Assembly: GCF_039614765.1 (NCBI RefSeq)
Contig: NZ_CP154879.1
Coordinates: 2,914,001 to 2,978,000 of the forward strand
Length of the DNA: 64,000 nucleotides
Source of the DNA: Castellaniella sp. MT123
GTDB taxonomy: Bacteria > Pseudomonadota > Gammaproteobacteria > Burkholderiales > Burkholderiaceae_B
Direction of reading: 5' to 3'
Below, piece by piece: positions 26,640-36,249 of this stretch; the stretch's first letter is position 1; the number at the start of each line of letters is the position of its first letter. The translations under genes and the position numbers were made by a program. The notes below the pieces were generated by a model. The model worked only from the letters and a program-made list of their open reading frames with translations, searched no databases and was not told where the DNA came from.

Positions 26640-27506
26640 TCAGGCCTGCATGCCCCAGCGCCGGATCGTGCGTTTTTCGATGCTGGCGAAGACCACGTTT
26701 TCCACGAAAAGGCCGATCAGAATGACGAAGAACAGGCCGGAAAAGACATTCGCGGTTTCCAGCTGATTGCGGTTCTCGAAGATGTACCAGCCCAGCCCGC
26801 CCTTGCCGGAGGAGGCTCCGAAGACCAGTTCGGCGGCGATCAGCGTGCGCCAGGCGAATGCCCAGCCCACTTTCAGACCGGTCAGGATGCTGGGGAAGGC
26901 GGCGGGAATCAGCACCTTGCGCACCAGCACGAAACCCTTCAGGCCATAGTTCCGGCCCACCATCTTCATCGTGGGCGACACCGCGCGAAAACCGCCGTGC
27001 GTGTTCAGCGCCACCGACCACAGGACCGAGTGCACCAGTACGAAGATCAGGCTTCCCTCACCGAGACCGAACCAGATCAGGGCCAGCGGCAGCAGGGCGA
27101 TCGCCGGCAGGGGGTTGAACATCGAGGTCAGCGTTTCCAGGAAATCCGTGCCGATCTTCGAACTGATTGCCAGGGTGGTCATCAGAATCGCCAGCACGAT
27201 GCCGGCGGCATACCCCACCACCAGCGTCTGCAGCGAAATGGCTGCACGGCCCAGCAGCTCGCCGCTGGCAATCCCGGAAAAGAAGGCATTCAGGGTGTCG
27301 GAAAACGTCGGGAAAAGTAGGGGATTGTTCAGCCAACGGCCATAGATCTCCCAGATCACCGTCAGCGCCAGCAGGATCGCCAGCTTGCGCAGCCAGCCCA
27401 TGCGGTAGATGCTCTCGAAGGCGGATAGCGGTCTCTGGATTTCGGCCAGCTCGCCGTGCGTGGGGTCGAGGATGATTTCAGGGCGGGCCAGAGTGCTCGT
27501 GCTCAT
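26640..27506 (-). CDS. NitT/TauT-type ABC transporter permease
   Basis: This 288-residue inner-membrane protein has about six helices and the EAA loop that contacts the ATPase (LIAAELVFGASSGKGGLGWYI). It resembles SsuC/TauC permeases. An unusually long N-terminal cytoplasmic segment (~45 residues) precedes the first helix. Its start overlaps the ATPase stop by 4 nt (ATGA), so the two are translationally coupled. With the ATPase and binding protein it forms a complete importer. Confidence 0.9.
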   Translation of the reverse strand: MSTSTLARPEIILDPTHGELAEIQRPLSAFESIYRMGWLRKLAILLALTVIWEIYGRWLNNPLLFPTFSDTLNAFFSGIASGELLGRAAISLQTLVVGYAAGIVLAILMTTLAISSKIGTDFLETLTSMFNPLPAIALLPLALIWFGLGEGSLIFVLVHSVLWSVALNTHGGFRAVSPTMKMVGRNYGLKGFVLVRKVLIPAAFPSILTGLKVGWAFAWRTLIAAELVFGASSGKGGLGWYIFENRNQLETANVFSGLFFVILIGLFVENVVFASIEKRTIRRWGMQA

Positions 27507-28306
27507 GCGGAGGCCTCTTCGTAGGCAAATAACATGTCATTGATTCGGGCTTCGAGCCTTGTCTGGCTTGCCGAGCCCATTTCGTCGCGGGAAATGCTGT
27601 TGAGTTCGGCCTTGACCTGGCCCGGGTGCGGCGACAGTAGCAGGATGCGCGTGCCGACCTTGATGGCTTCCTCGATGGAGTGCGTCACGAACATGACGGT
27701 AAAGCGCGTGTCGTCCCACAGACGCAGCAGTTCGTCCTGCATTTTCCGGCGGGTCAGCGCATCCAGCGCCGCGAATGGTTCGTCCATCAGCAGCACGTCG
27801 GGTTCCATCGCCATCCCGCGCGCGATCGACACGCGCTGCTTCATGCCGCCCGACAGCATGTGTGGATAGCTGTCCTTGAAGGCGCTCAGGCCGACCTTGT
27901 CGATGTAGTGGGCTGCGCGTTCTGCCGCCTGCTTGCCGCGCAGGCGGCCGCTGGCTTCCAGCGCGAATTCAACGTTCTGGCGCACCGTCTTCCAGGGCAG
28001 CAACTGGTCGAACTCCTGGAATACCATCATCCGGTCTGGACCTGGTTCCCGGATCTCCTGGCCTTTCAGGCGGATAGAGCCCCGAGTGGGCCGGATGTAA
28101 CCGCCGACCGTCTTGAGCAGCGTGGATTTTCCGCAGCCGGATGGGCCAAGCAGAATGTAGCGGTCGGACGGGTACACCTTGAAGCTGACCTGCTGGGCGG
28201 CGGTGATCAGATACTGGTCTGTCTTGTATTGCACCGTGACGTTGTCGATCTCGAGCAACGGCGACGATGAATCGACGGACCCTGCGTCGGCGGCGGCGTC
28301 ATTCAT
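27503..28306 (-). CDS. NitT/TauT-type ABC transporter ATP-binding protein
   Basis: This 267-residue ATPase is the first gene of the operon. Motifs are Walker A (GPSGCGKSTLL), Q-loop MVFQEFDQLLPWKT, signature LSGGMKQRVSIARGMA, Walker B VLLMDEPFAAL and the H-loop FVTHSIEEA, all standard for the SsuB/TauB group. The Q-loop phrase FDQLLPW is typical of this subfamily. It is divergent from an OmpR-type response regulator gene 83 nt away, which could control the transporter. Confidence 0.93.
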   Translation of the reverse strand: MNDAAADAGSVDSSSPLLEIDNVTVQYKTDQYLITAAQQVSFKVYPSDRYILLGPSGCGKSTLLKTVGGYIRPTRGSIRLKGQEIREPGPDRMMVFQEFDQLLPWKTVRQNVEFALEASGRLRGKQAAERAAHYIDKVGLSAFKDSYPHMLSGGMKQRVSIARGMAMEPDVLLMDEPFAALDALTRRKMQDELLRLWDDTRFTVMFVTHSIEEAIKVGTRILLLSPHPGQVKAELNSISRDEMGSASQTRLEARINDMLFAYEEASA

Positions 28307-28389
28307 GATGTCTCCTGTTTCGTTTTAGTCATCGGCTATCATGCTAAGGGTTGAACCTGTGCCGAATCTGACGTTCGGCAAACGATGAA

Positions 28390-29055
28390 ATGCGTATCCT
28401 GTTGGTGGAAGATGCTGCCGATGTAGCCGAGGCGATCGTGGCCTGCACACGGCGCATGGGCCACGATACGGATTGGGAATCCAACGGGAAGCGCGCCGCT
28501 GAGCGGGTTCTTGCGGACTGCTACGATCTGCTGATCCTGGATGTGATGCTGCCCGATATGGACGGTCTGGCGTTGCTGCAGCGGGTGCGCGGGCGAAAAT
28601 TGGCGACGCAGGTGCTGATGCTGACTGCTCGGGGCGAAATCGAAGAGCGCGTCGAGGCGCTGGACATGGGGGCCAACGACTACCTGGTCAAACCATTCGA
28701 TTTTCGCGAACTGGAAGCGCGTGTCCGGGCCTTGCTGCGCCAGGGCAGCGGCACCCCGACCAACCTGCTGAGCTGCGCCAATCTGACGATCGACCGCAAG
28801 AGCCGCACAGTCCAGCTGGATGGCCTGGCGTTGGATTTGACCCGCCGTGAGGTCATGTTGCTGGAACTGCTGGTTGCCCGCCCGGGGCGTATCTTCAGCA
28901 AGGACGAACTGATCGACCGCCTGTTCGGCATCGATGACAACCCCAATGCCAACACAGTGGAGCAGCATGTCGCGCGGCTGCGCAAGAAACTGGCGGGTGC
29001 CCGGTTTACGATCCGCACCTTGCGGGGGCTGGGCTACCAGGTCGTCGTGCCGTGA
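28390..29055 (+). CDS. OmpR-family response regulator
   Basis: This 221-residue protein has a receiver domain with phospho-acceptor D51 (LLILDVMLPD), acidic pair E7/D8, Thr in LMLTAR and Lys in DYLVKPFDF. A C-terminal winged helix (about 125-220, ending LRGLGYQV) binds DNA. It resembles TctD/QseB-type regulators, which often control solute uptake genes. The kinase gene overlaps its stop by 4 nt. The divergent ABC operon is the natural candidate target, though this rests on position only. Confidence 0.92.
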   Translation: MRILLVEDAADVAEAIVACTRRMGHDTDWESNGKRAAERVLADCYDLLILDVMLPDMDGLALLQRVRGRKLATQVLMLTARGEIEERVEALDMGANDYLVKPFDFRELEARVRALLRQGSGTPTNLLSCANLTIDRKSRTVQLDGLALDLTRREVMLLELLVARPGRIFSKDELIDRLFGIDDNPNANTVEQHVARLRKKLAGARFTIRTLRGLGYQVVVP

Positions 29056-30422
29056 TCCTGGTCCTCAATTCCCTGTACGCCCGGCTGGTGACGCGAGTCG
29101 GGGTCGTGCTGGTCGTCAGCGCGGCAGTGCTGCTGTTCGCAGTCTGGTGGACGACGAATTTCGCGGCCAGACAGGCGTATGACCGGATCCTGACCAGCAA
29201 CGCGTTGCAGATCGCGGAGAACACCTGGTTTCAGAACGGTGCCGTGACGGTCGACGTGCCGATCACTGCACGTACGCTGCTGGCGCCAGAGGACAAGACC
29301 TACTACGCCGTCGTCGATCCAAATGGTCGGACCATTGCGGGCGACATCCACTTCAAACCCTCGATTCCTTGGGACGCACTGCGGGACGGGCCGGTGCTGT
29401 CCGATGGGGTTTACGATGGACACCCGATCCGGATCGCGATCGTGGGCCGGCGCATGCCTGTGGAAGGACCGCACTCCTGGGCGGTGATCATGGTGGCGCA
29501 GACCACGATCGCCCGATCGTCATTTGCCCGCAGTTTGACCGCGGATGCCTTCCTGGTAATTCTGGTCATGGGAGTCCTGACGCTGATCGCAGCGATGTTC
29601 ACGTTGCACCAAGCTCTTGCGCCCCTGAAGCAGATCGAGGAAGCCATCCGCAAGAGGGACCCGCTGGAACTCTCACCACTGTCTCTGGACGTTCCTGTCG
29701 AGATCCGCACGCTAGTCGATACGGTCAATGGTTTCATGCGGCGCCTGGCCACTCATCAGGCGGTCACGCGGCGTGTCATCGGCGACGCGGCCCACCAGTT
29801 GCGCACCCCGGTCACCGCACTGCTGTCGCGGATCGAGTTGCTGTCGATCCAGACCGACGAAGCGCAAAAGCAGGCGCACCTGGCGCGCTTGCGGGTCCTG
29901 ACGCGGGAACTGGGACAGCTGGTCAACCAGCTTATCAATCACGCCATGGTGCAGCAGCGTGCGGAAACCACCCCATTCACGACGATCGATCTGGCGGAAC
30001 TGGTCCGGACCGAATTGGCCGAGGCTCTGTCGAACGAGCCGGACAGAGACCTGGACGTCGCTGTGAATGCGCCGGATGCCGCCTGCCTGGTCAGGGGGGA
30101 TCCGACGACTTTGCGTGAAGCCGTGAAGAACATCATCCACAACGCCCTGCGGTATGGGGCGCCGTCGCTGCTGCAGGTCGATATCGTCCGCAAGCAAAGA
30201 AACTGGGAGGTCCGATTCCTCGATGATGGACCCGGCATCCCGCCCGCGGACTGGGATCGGGTCCGGCGGCCATTCTCATCGCGCAGTGGGGGCCGGAGCG
30301 GCGCCAGCCTGGGGCTGGCCATCGTGCAGGAAGTCATGCGTACGCACCGGGGCAAGTTGCGGTTTGCCCTAGAGAGCGACGGGCGATTCATGGTTGTCCT
30401 GATCTTTCGCGCATCCGCGTAG
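29052..30422 (+). CDS. Sensor histidine kinase (TctE-like)
   Basis: This 456-residue kinase begins at a GTG that overlaps the regulator stop. It has two membrane helices (about 15-35 and 165-185) enclosing a ~130-residue periplasmic sensor domain, a HAMP-like segment, the phospho-acceptor H248 (GDAAHQLRTPV) and an HATPase domain with N-box NIIHNALRYG and DDGPGIPPADW. The short periplasmic domain resembles TctE kinases of tricarboxylate systems. Its 3' end overlaps the convergent MFS gene by 35 nt. Confidence 0.92.
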   Translation: MILVLNSLYARLVTRVGVVLVVSAAVLLFAVWWTTNFAARQAYDRILTSNALQIAENTWFQNGAVTVDVPITARTLLAPEDKTYYAVVDPNGRTIAGDIHFKPSIPWDALRDGPVLSDGVYDGHPIRIAIVGRRMPVEGPHSWAVIMVAQTTIARSSFARSLTADAFLVILVMGVLTLIAAMFTLHQALAPLKQIEEAIRKRDPLELSPLSLDVPVEIRTLVDTVNGFMRRLATHQAVTRRVIGDAAHQLRTPVTALLSRIELLSIQTDEAQKQAHLARLRVLTRELGQLVNQLINHAMVQQRAETTPFTTIDLAELVRTELAEALSNEPDRDLDVAVNAPDAACLVRGDPTTLREAVKNIIHNALRYGAPSLLQVDIVRKQRNWEVRFLDDGPGIPPADWDRVRRPFSSRSGGRSGASLGLAIVQEVMRTHRGKLRFALESDGRFMVVLIFRASA

Positions 30423-31941
30423 CGGAACTGATAAACGGGGGTTTGGCCAGCCAGACCACCGCGATCAGCGCGATGAAGCAAAACCCCAGGCCATTGAAGA
30501 TGTCGTTGAAGGACACCTGCATCGCCTGTTGGGTGATCACCTGATTCATCGCGGCGCCGTAGTGCGGCAGGGATCCGTCTGCTGCTTCGATGCCCAGGCG
30601 AACCTGCGGGTTCGACAGCGTGATGAATTCGGCCAGGTGCGCGTGGCTGGCTGATGCGCCTCGGGTCCACAGATAGGTCGTGATGGACACGGCGAAGCTG
30701 GCGCCCACCGTGCGCAGGAAGGTCGCCGACCCGGATCCTTCCGCGATTTCCGGGCCTTCCAGGTCCGACAGCAGGATGGTCAGGATGGGCATGAAGAACA
30801 GGGCCACCCCCAGACCCATGATCAGCTCGGTCAGCGCGATGCGCGTGAAATCAACTTCCGTGTCGAAGCTGCCAAAGCGGAAACAGACGAAGCCCATCAC
30901 GGCAAATGACAGCGCGGTCAGCCAGCGCAGGTCGAAGCGGGAAGCGTATTTACCCACCCAAAAGGTCAGCAGGATCGGAATGAAACCGATGGGCGCGACA
31001 GCCAGGCCGGACCACAGAGCCGTGTAGCCCAGGGTGTTCTGCATCCAAAGCGGCAGCAGCAGCGACACCGCAAAGAACAGACCAAACGCCAGCACCATCG
31101 CAAATGTCCCGGCCGCAAAATTGCGGTGCCGGAACAGCCGCAGATTCACGATCGGCTTGTCGTCAGTCAGTTCCCAGATCACGAAAATCGTCAGGGATAC
31201 CGTGGCCACGGCGGCCAGGACCCGGATGACGGTGGATCCGAACCAGTCCAGATCGTTGCCTTTGTCCAGCAGGATCTGCAGCGAGCCGACTCCGAGGATC
31301 AGGGTGGCCACACCGACCCAGTCGATGCGGTTCTTGACCAATTGCTCGATGCGACCGCTCATCTGGGTGAGGGCCAGTGAAGCCGCGAAGATGCCGATGG
31401 GCACGTTGATGAAGAAGATCCAGCGCCAGGAATACGAGTCCGTGATCCAGCCGCCGGCCACGGGCCCCACGATCGGCGCCACCACCGTGATCATGCTGAT
31501 GATGGCCAGTGCCATGGCCCGCTTCTCGCGCGGGTAGAGCGACACCATCAGGCTTTGCGTGATCGGGTACATCGGCCCGCAGACCGCGCCTTGCAACGCG
31601 CGAAACGTCACCAGCATCGGCAGGCTGGTGGCCAGGCCGCAGGCCAGTGAGAACAGCGAGAACAGCAGGACCGACCAGACGAAAGTCCTGACTTCGCCGA
31701 ACCAGCGCGACAGGAACCCTGTCATGGGCAGCGTGATCGCCTGACAGACGGTGAACGAGGTGATGACCCAGGTGGACTGATCCCGGCTGGCGGCCAGATT
31801 TCCCGCGATGGTGGGCAGGGACACATTGGCGATGCTGATGTCCAGAACCTGCATGAAGGTTCCCAGAGACAGACCCATGGTGGCCAGTATCAGACTGGCA
31901 GGCTTGAACGCATCCTCTGTCTGGTTTGCGGCAGGCGTCAT
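30388..31941 (-). CDS. DHA2-family (EmrB/QacA) drug:H+ antiporter
   Basis: This 517-residue protein of about 14 helices is an EmrB-type pump. Family marks are helix 1 MQVLDISIANVSLPTIAGNL, motif A-like GFLSRWFGEVRTF, the arginine region TFRALQGAVCGPMYP and motif C VVAPIVGPVAGGWITDSYSW. EmrB works with a periplasmic adaptor (EmrA) and TolC, but neither gene is adjacent, so partners must be encoded elsewhere or it works alone. It is convergent with, and overlaps, the kinase gene. Confidence 0.92.
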   Translation of the reverse strand: MTPAANQTEDAFKPASLILATMGLSLGTFMQVLDISIANVSLPTIAGNLAASRDQSTWVITSFTVCQAITLPMTGFLSRWFGEVRTFVWSVLLFSLFSLACGLATSLPMLVTFRALQGAVCGPMYPITQSLMVSLYPREKRAMALAIISMITVVAPIVGPVAGGWITDSYSWRWIFFINVPIGIFAASLALTQMSGRIEQLVKNRIDWVGVATLILGVGSLQILLDKGNDLDWFGSTVIRVLAAVATVSLTIFVIWELTDDKPIVNLRLFRHRNFAAGTFAMVLAFGLFFAVSLLLPLWMQNTLGYTALWSGLAVAPIGFIPILLTFWVGKYASRFDLRWLTALSFAVMGFVCFRFGSFDTEVDFTRIALTELIMGLGVALFFMPILTILLSDLEGPEIAEGSGSATFLRTVGASFAVSITTYLWTRGASASHAHLAEFITLSNPQVRLGIEAADGSLPHYGAAMNQVITQQAMQVSFNDIFNGLGFCFIALIAVVWLAKPPFISSATRMRERSGQP

Positions 31942-32003
31942 GTCCGCGACCTTTCGGGTTTCCCTGCGACATTATCGCCCCCTTCCGTCCAGCCCTTGTG
32001 CGC

Positions 32004-32804
32004 TCAGGTTGTTGGCGCCTTGATCCAGGCTGATATCAAATCCACCACTTGGCGTTCCATGCCGATATAACCATGGTAGTGCAGAGCCTCGCAGGGGTCG
32101 CCTGTGGCGCCGGATCCGCCGTCGACCATGACCAGTTTCTTGATGGATGCGTTTTTCAAGCCCTTCATGATGGCCGGTACCTCATCCGGCCGACAGATTC
32201 GACACGCATCCTTGGCATGGTGTACGACCAGCACGGGTACCTTGATTTTTTCAAGTGCCTGCCGCGGCACTGAGCCTCGCAACTTCCAGCTGGTGATGCT
32301 CGACGTCAGTACCACGCCAGCGATCAGGCTGGGATCTTGATGCGCAATGGCAAGCGCTGTTGCGGAAATGGTGCCTTGACTCGTTCCCACGAGCCAGATG
32401 GGCGCGCTGGAAAGCGTTTTGATATGCTGCAGCGTTTTGTACAGGCCATCTATATAACCCTCGCCAATGCGAAGGTCCGGATCCAGCCTTGGGATGTCGG
32501 AGGGCTTGGCGACCATGGCGATGTTGAAACCAGCCGCAGCAAAGGCGTGACCGCTGCGAATCAGAAAGTTCTCACTACTGGGCCAACCCGAGCCATCCAG
32601 CTTGCCGATCCCGCCGCCGCCGCCGGTCAGCAGCACCACTGTCATCGGAGCCGTGTTCTGCTTCACCCAAAAAACCGGCACGTATGTACCGCCCTGGGTC
32701 GGCACATGCAGCATTTTTCCTTCTTGGGCGACTGTGGGCGCCGTTGGTAGCCAGAGTGCCCCAGTGATTGCAACGGCCAGCAAGAGATCACGCAAGCGAA
32801 TCAT
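32004..32804 (-). CDS. Exported alpha/beta hydrolase-like protein
   Basis: This 266-residue protein has a signal peptide (MIRLRDLLLAVAITGALWLP, with a likely cut after TVAQ). The alpha/beta-hydrolase fold shows as an oxyanion region with five consecutive glycines (TGGGGGIGK), a nucleophile elbow GTSQG and late candidate acid (HHAKDACR) and histidine residues. The exact family is not recognised; proteins with a GGGGG stretch after the first strand are mostly annotated as hypothetical hydrolases. The start at 32804 is taken because the signal peptide begins there. It is probably periplasmic. Confidence 0.7.
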   Translation of the reverse strand: MIRLRDLLLAVAITGALWLPTAPTVAQEGKMLHVPTQGGTYVPVFWVKQNTAPMTVVLLTGGGGGIGKLDGSGWPSSENFLIRSGHAFAAAGFNIAMVAKPSDIPRLDPDLRIGEGYIDGLYKTLQHIKTLSSAPIWLVGTSQGTISATALAIAHQDPSLIAGVVLTSSITSWKLRGSVPRQALEKIKVPVLVVHHAKDACRICRPDEVPAIMKGLKNASIKKLVMVDGGSGATGDPCEALHYHGYIGMERQVVDLISAWIKAPTT

Positions 32805-32882
32805 GAGAGTTCTCCCCACGCGTGGATGGAAATCCGAGCCAGTAGTTTGACTCTTACCCCTTTCGTCTCGGGTGCCGCCTGT

Positions 32883-33698
32883 TCATGGTTCATTTTGCGC
32901 TCCTTCTGTACGCGCCTCGAAGCTTTCCTTCAACCAGTCATGCATCATCCGGTATGACCGCGCGGCGGCCTTCGGGTCGTAGCGGCAGTTTCCCGTCGTG
33001 GCGGTGGCCTCCGTCTCGGTGAAACAATGCACAGCGTGCCCGATTTCCACGAACTGCCAGTCGGCGGGGTCTTGCCGCATCTCGCGCGTGAATTCCGGCA
33101 CGCCCGGCATGGTGGCGGTGTCGTCGGCGCCATTGATCGCCAGCACGCGCGCCTTGATGTTTTTCGCCAGCGCGGGATCGTCGGTGCTCAGGTCGCCGTG
33201 AAAGGAGACCACGGCCTTGACGTCCGAGCCGCTGCGGGCCAGATCCAGTACGACGGCGCCGCCGAAACAGAACCCGATCGCAGCCAGGCGGGATAGGTCG
33301 ATCGGCGCGTGGCCAGCCTGGGCTTTCAGTTGTGCAAAGGCCTTGCCGATCCGCGCCCGCATGAGATTGCGGTCGGCATACAGGGGCTTGACCGCAGCCT
33401 GGGCTTGCGCCGCGTTCGTCGGGCGGATGTGTTCGCCGTAGACGTCGGCAAGCAGGATGACGTAGTCCCGTCCGGCGACGCGCTTGGCTTTCGCGATGGC
33501 GATGTCGTTGACGCCGGACCAATTGGGCACCATGACCAGACCGGGGCGTTTGTCGTGCGATGCGTCGTCGTACACGAGCACGCCTTTGAATTGTGTGCCG
33601 TTCAGGGTCCAGGTCACGGGTTCCGCTACCATATCCGCAGCGGCTGGACGGACGAAGAACATCGCCAACAGGATCAGCAGGGAACGTGCGAGTCTCAT
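32883..33698 (-). CDS. Exported dienelactone hydrolase-family protein
   Basis: This 271-residue protein has a short signal peptide (LLILLAMFFVRPAAA). The dienelactone hydrolase core is clear: nucleophilic Cys in IGFCFGG, acid Asp in NGADDTATM and His in IGHAVHCF. Most family members are cytosolic enzymes of chloroaromatic degradation, but exported versions are common in proteobacteria and their substrates are unknown. It lies 78 nt upstream of the other exported hydrolase on the same strand, so the two may be co-transcribed. Confidence 0.85.
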   Translation of the reverse strand: MRLARSLLILLAMFFVRPAAADMVAEPVTWTLNGTQFKGVLVYDDASHDKRPGLVMVPNWSGVNDIAIAKAKRVAGRDYVILLADVYGEHIRPTNAAQAQAAVKPLYADRNLMRARIGKAFAQLKAQAGHAPIDLSRLAAIGFCFGGAVVLDLARSGSDVKAVVSFHGDLSTDDPALAKNIKARVLAINGADDTATMPGVPEFTREMRQDPADWQFVEIGHAVHCFTETEATATTGNCRYDPKAAARSYRMMHDWLKESFEARTEGAQNEP

Positions 33699-33790
33699 GG
33701 GTAGCCCTCTCTCGATGCCTTCCGATAGCCTACGGGAATTCCTGCGTGATGGGAATCGGGAGCGCGTCGGGCCACACTCAGGGCGCGTCG

Positions 33791-34240
33791 TTAATGCTCC
33801 GTGATCCTGGCGCGCAGCTGTTTGGTGGCGCTGCGTTCGGCTTTTTCCTGCAGGCGGCGACGCCTGGCACCTTGCGTGGGTCGTGTGGGGCGCCGTATCT
33901 CAGGGGTGTCGCTGACCCGGTCGATGAGTTCCTGCAGGCGTGCCAGCGCTTCCAGCCGGTTTTGTATCTGACTGCGGCTGGATTGCGCCTTGATCACGAT
34001 CAGGCCCGTTGCGGTGATGCGATGATCACGCAGGTTCAGCAATCGCTCGCGGATGGGTTCGGGCAATGAAGACGCCTGAATATCAAAGCGCAGATGGACG
34101 GCGCTCGAAACTTTGTTGACATTCTGGCCGCCGGCGCCTTGGGCGCGGATGGCGGTGATTTCAACTTCGTTTTCCTGGATCGGGTAGCGGTGTTGCGGCA
34201 ACGGCTGGCCTCTATGGATGGACACGACAGGGCGAATCAT
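33791..34240 (-). CDS. arfB: Alternative ribosome-rescue factor ArfB
   Basis: This 149-residue protein has the class I release-factor catalytic loop with GGQ ([13 protein letters not shown]) and the basic C-terminal tail ([21 protein letters not shown]) that enters the mRNA channel. These two parts define ArfB/YaeJ, a peptidyl-tRNA hydrolase that frees ribosomes stalled on non-stop mRNA. The start at 34240 overlaps the rluE stop in an ATGA, so the two are translationally coupled. The length fits the family. Confidence 0.94.
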   Translation of the reverse strand: MIRPVVSIHRGQPLPQHRYPIQENEVEITAIRAQGAGGQNVNKVSSAVHLRFDIQASSLPEPIRERLLNLRDHRITATGLIVIKAQSSRSQIQNRLEALARLQELIDRVSDTPEIRRPTRPTQGARRRRLQEKAERSATKQLRARITEH

Positions 34241-34875
34241 AGCGGGGCTGCCTCGCGCCACATCCCAGGCTGCAGGCCTTCGAGGCTCCAGGGCCCGATA
34301 CTCATCCGTATCAGACGCAGGGTCGGCAGGCCCACGGCGGCCGTCATGCGCCGGACTTGGCGGTTGCGGCCTTCGTGGATGGTGATCTCCAGCCATGCGG
34401 TTGGAATGTTTTTGCGAAAACGCACCGGTGGATCCCGGGGCCAGAGTTGCGGTTCCGCCAAGCGGCGCGCCTGGGCGGGCAGGGTGGGGCCGTCCTTCAG
34501 GACGACGCCGTCTTGCAGAAGCTGCAACTGGGCATCGGTCGGCTCGCCTTCGACCTGGACCCAATAGGTTTTCGCCATCTTGTATCGGGGGTCGGCGATG
34601 CGCGCCTGCAGACGTCCGTCATTGGTCAGCAGGAGCAGACCTTCGCTATCGCGATCCAGCCGTCCGGCCGGGTACACGTCTGGCACGTCGACGAAATCCT
34701 TCAGTGTGGCACGCCCCTGGTCGTCGCTGAACTGGGTCAGTACACCGAACGGTTTGTTGAGCACGAGCAGGCGGGGCTGCGCCGGCGGTGTCTTGGTTGT
34801 GTGTCGCGCCCTGGGCTGCATGGGTCGGTGCGGCGGGTGGCGCGGTCGGGAACTGGGCGGCAACGGGCTCTCCAT
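34237..34875 (-). CDS. rluE: 23S rRNA pseudouridine synthase RluE
   Basis: This 212-residue enzyme has the RsuA/RluB/E/F-family catalytic region [18 protein letters not shown] with its Asp, and the C-terminal signature [16 protein letters not shown]. The lack of an N-terminal S4 domain and the segment [12 protein letters not shown] fit RluE, which modifies a single uridine of 23S rRNA. The start MESPLPP at 34875 is chosen; an upstream alternative at 34938 would add 21 residues. A low-complexity Pro/Arg stretch (~30 residues) precedes the catalytic domain. It is coupled to arfB. Confidence 0.92.
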   Translation of the reverse strand: MESPLPPSSRPRHPPHRPMQPRARHTTKTPPAQPRLLVLNKPFGVLTQFSDDQGRATLKDFVDVPDVYPAGRLDRDSEGLLLLTNDGRLQARIADPRYKMAKTYWVQVEGEPTDAQLQLLQDGVVLKDGPTLPAQARRLAEPQLWPRDPPVRFRKNIPTAWLEITIHEGRNRQVRRMTAAVGLPTLRLIRMSIGPWSLEGLQPGMWREAAPL

Positions 34876-35031
34876 GCGGATAAGCGGATTCCAGAGGGAC
34901 GTTTCAGTACTGTAGCCTAGTCGGAATTCCAGTCGCATGAGCGTTTTGCGACAATATATCCTTCGCTCCCCGGGCGGGAAGCGGAAAACCGTGCCGATTC
35001 TCAGCACGGACCTTATCGATATCGTCTGGTC

Positions 35032-36207
35032 ATGACCACATCTTCCCCGACAAATACCGGCAGTAGCCAGTGGATTCACCAGATACGGGCCTGGGCACAG
35101 GAACTGGGGTTTTCCCAGATCGGTGTTTCAGGGGTGGATTTATCCTCGGCCGAGCCGCGTTTGCTGCAATGGCTTGCCCTGGGCTACCACGGCGACCTGC
35201 ACTACATGGAACGCCATGGCCTGAAGCGCGCCCGCCCGGCGGAACTGGTTCCCGGCACGGTCAGCGTGATCACCGCGCGCATGCCCTACCTGCCGCGCGG
35301 CACGGCGCCCGACTGGCAGGACCGCGAACGCGCACGGTTGGACGAACCCGGCGAGGGCGTGGTGTCGCTCTATGCCCGAGGGCGTGACTATCACAAGGTG
35401 GTGCGTGCCCGCTTGCAAAAATTGTGCGACCGGATCGAGGCCCTGGTCGGCCCGTTCGGCTACCGCGTCTTTTCGGATTCGGCGCCGGTCCTGGAAAAAG
35501 AACTGGCCAGCCGCAGCGGCCAGGGCTGGCGCGGCAAGCATTCCATGGTGCTCTCGCGCGATGCGGGATCGATGTTTTTCCTGGGTGAAATTTTCGTGGA
35601 CTTCGCACTGGATCCGACCGATCCGGTCAGTGCGCATTGCGGCACCTGCACCGCGTGCATCGACGTTTGCCCCACGGGTGCCATCATTGCTCCCGGTGTG
35701 GTGGATGCGCGCCGCTGCATTTCCTATCTGACCATCGAAAATCACGGCCCTATCCCAGAGGAACTGCGCCCCCTGATGGGCAATCATATCTATGGCTGCG
35801 ATGACTGCCAGACGATCTGTCCCTGGAACAAGTACGCTCAGGCCACGGAACTCCCCGACTTCGATGAGCGCTCGCCGTTGGTCGGCCAGCAGCTCGTGGA
35901 ACTGTTCGCCTGGGACGAGGCGATGTTCCTCAAGCGGACCGAGGGTGGGCCGATCCGGCGCATCGACCATGAACGCTGGCTGCGCAACATTGCCGTGGCG
36001 CTGGGCAATGCGCTGCGCCAGGCCAATGAGGCACAGGCGCAAGAGTTGCGCGCGGCATTACTGACCCGTGCCGACCACGAAAGCGCTCTGGTGCGCGAGC
36101 ACGTGGCCTGGGCGCTGGCGCAGCGGAATCCTGCAGCTGAAAGGATGAAGCCCGCTGGGTCGAACGCCGCGCTTTCGCCCGGCAATCCAAATTCTGTGCG
36201 CCAATAA
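35032..36207 (+). CDS. queG: Epoxyqueuosine reductase QueG
   Basis: This 391-residue cobalamin-dependent enzyme makes the last step of queuosine synthesis, reducing epoxyqueuosine in tRNA. Two 4Fe-4S clusters are seen as [15 protein letters not shown] and [11 protein letters not shown]. The N-terminal signature and catalytic Asp region ([14 protein letters not shown]) are intact, and the C-terminal part carries HEAT-like repeats ([17 protein letters not shown]). It is divergent from rluE with 156 nt between starts. A short, 89%-identical piece of its 3' region recurs at 37219-37256. Confidence 0.95.
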   Translation: MTTSSPTNTGSSQWIHQIRAWAQELGFSQIGVSGVDLSSAEPRLLQWLALGYHGDLHYMERHGLKRARPAELVPGTVSVITARMPYLPRGTAPDWQDRERARLDEPGEGVVSLYARGRDYHKVVRARLQKLCDRIEALVGPFGYRVFSDSAPVLEKELASRSGQGWRGKHSMVLSRDAGSMFFLGEIFVDFALDPTDPVSAHCGTCTACIDVCPTGAIIAPGVVDARRCISYLTIENHGPIPEELRPLMGNHIYGCDDCQTICPWNKYAQATELPDFDERSPLVGQQLVELFAWDEAMFLKRTEGGPIRRIDHERWLRNIAVALGNALRQANEAQAQELRAALLTRADHESALVREHVAWALAQRNPAAERMKPAGSNAALSPGNPNSVRQ

Positions 36208-36249
36208 CAGTCGATCATCGCTGCGGATCATGCTGAGGAACTGGTTGCG

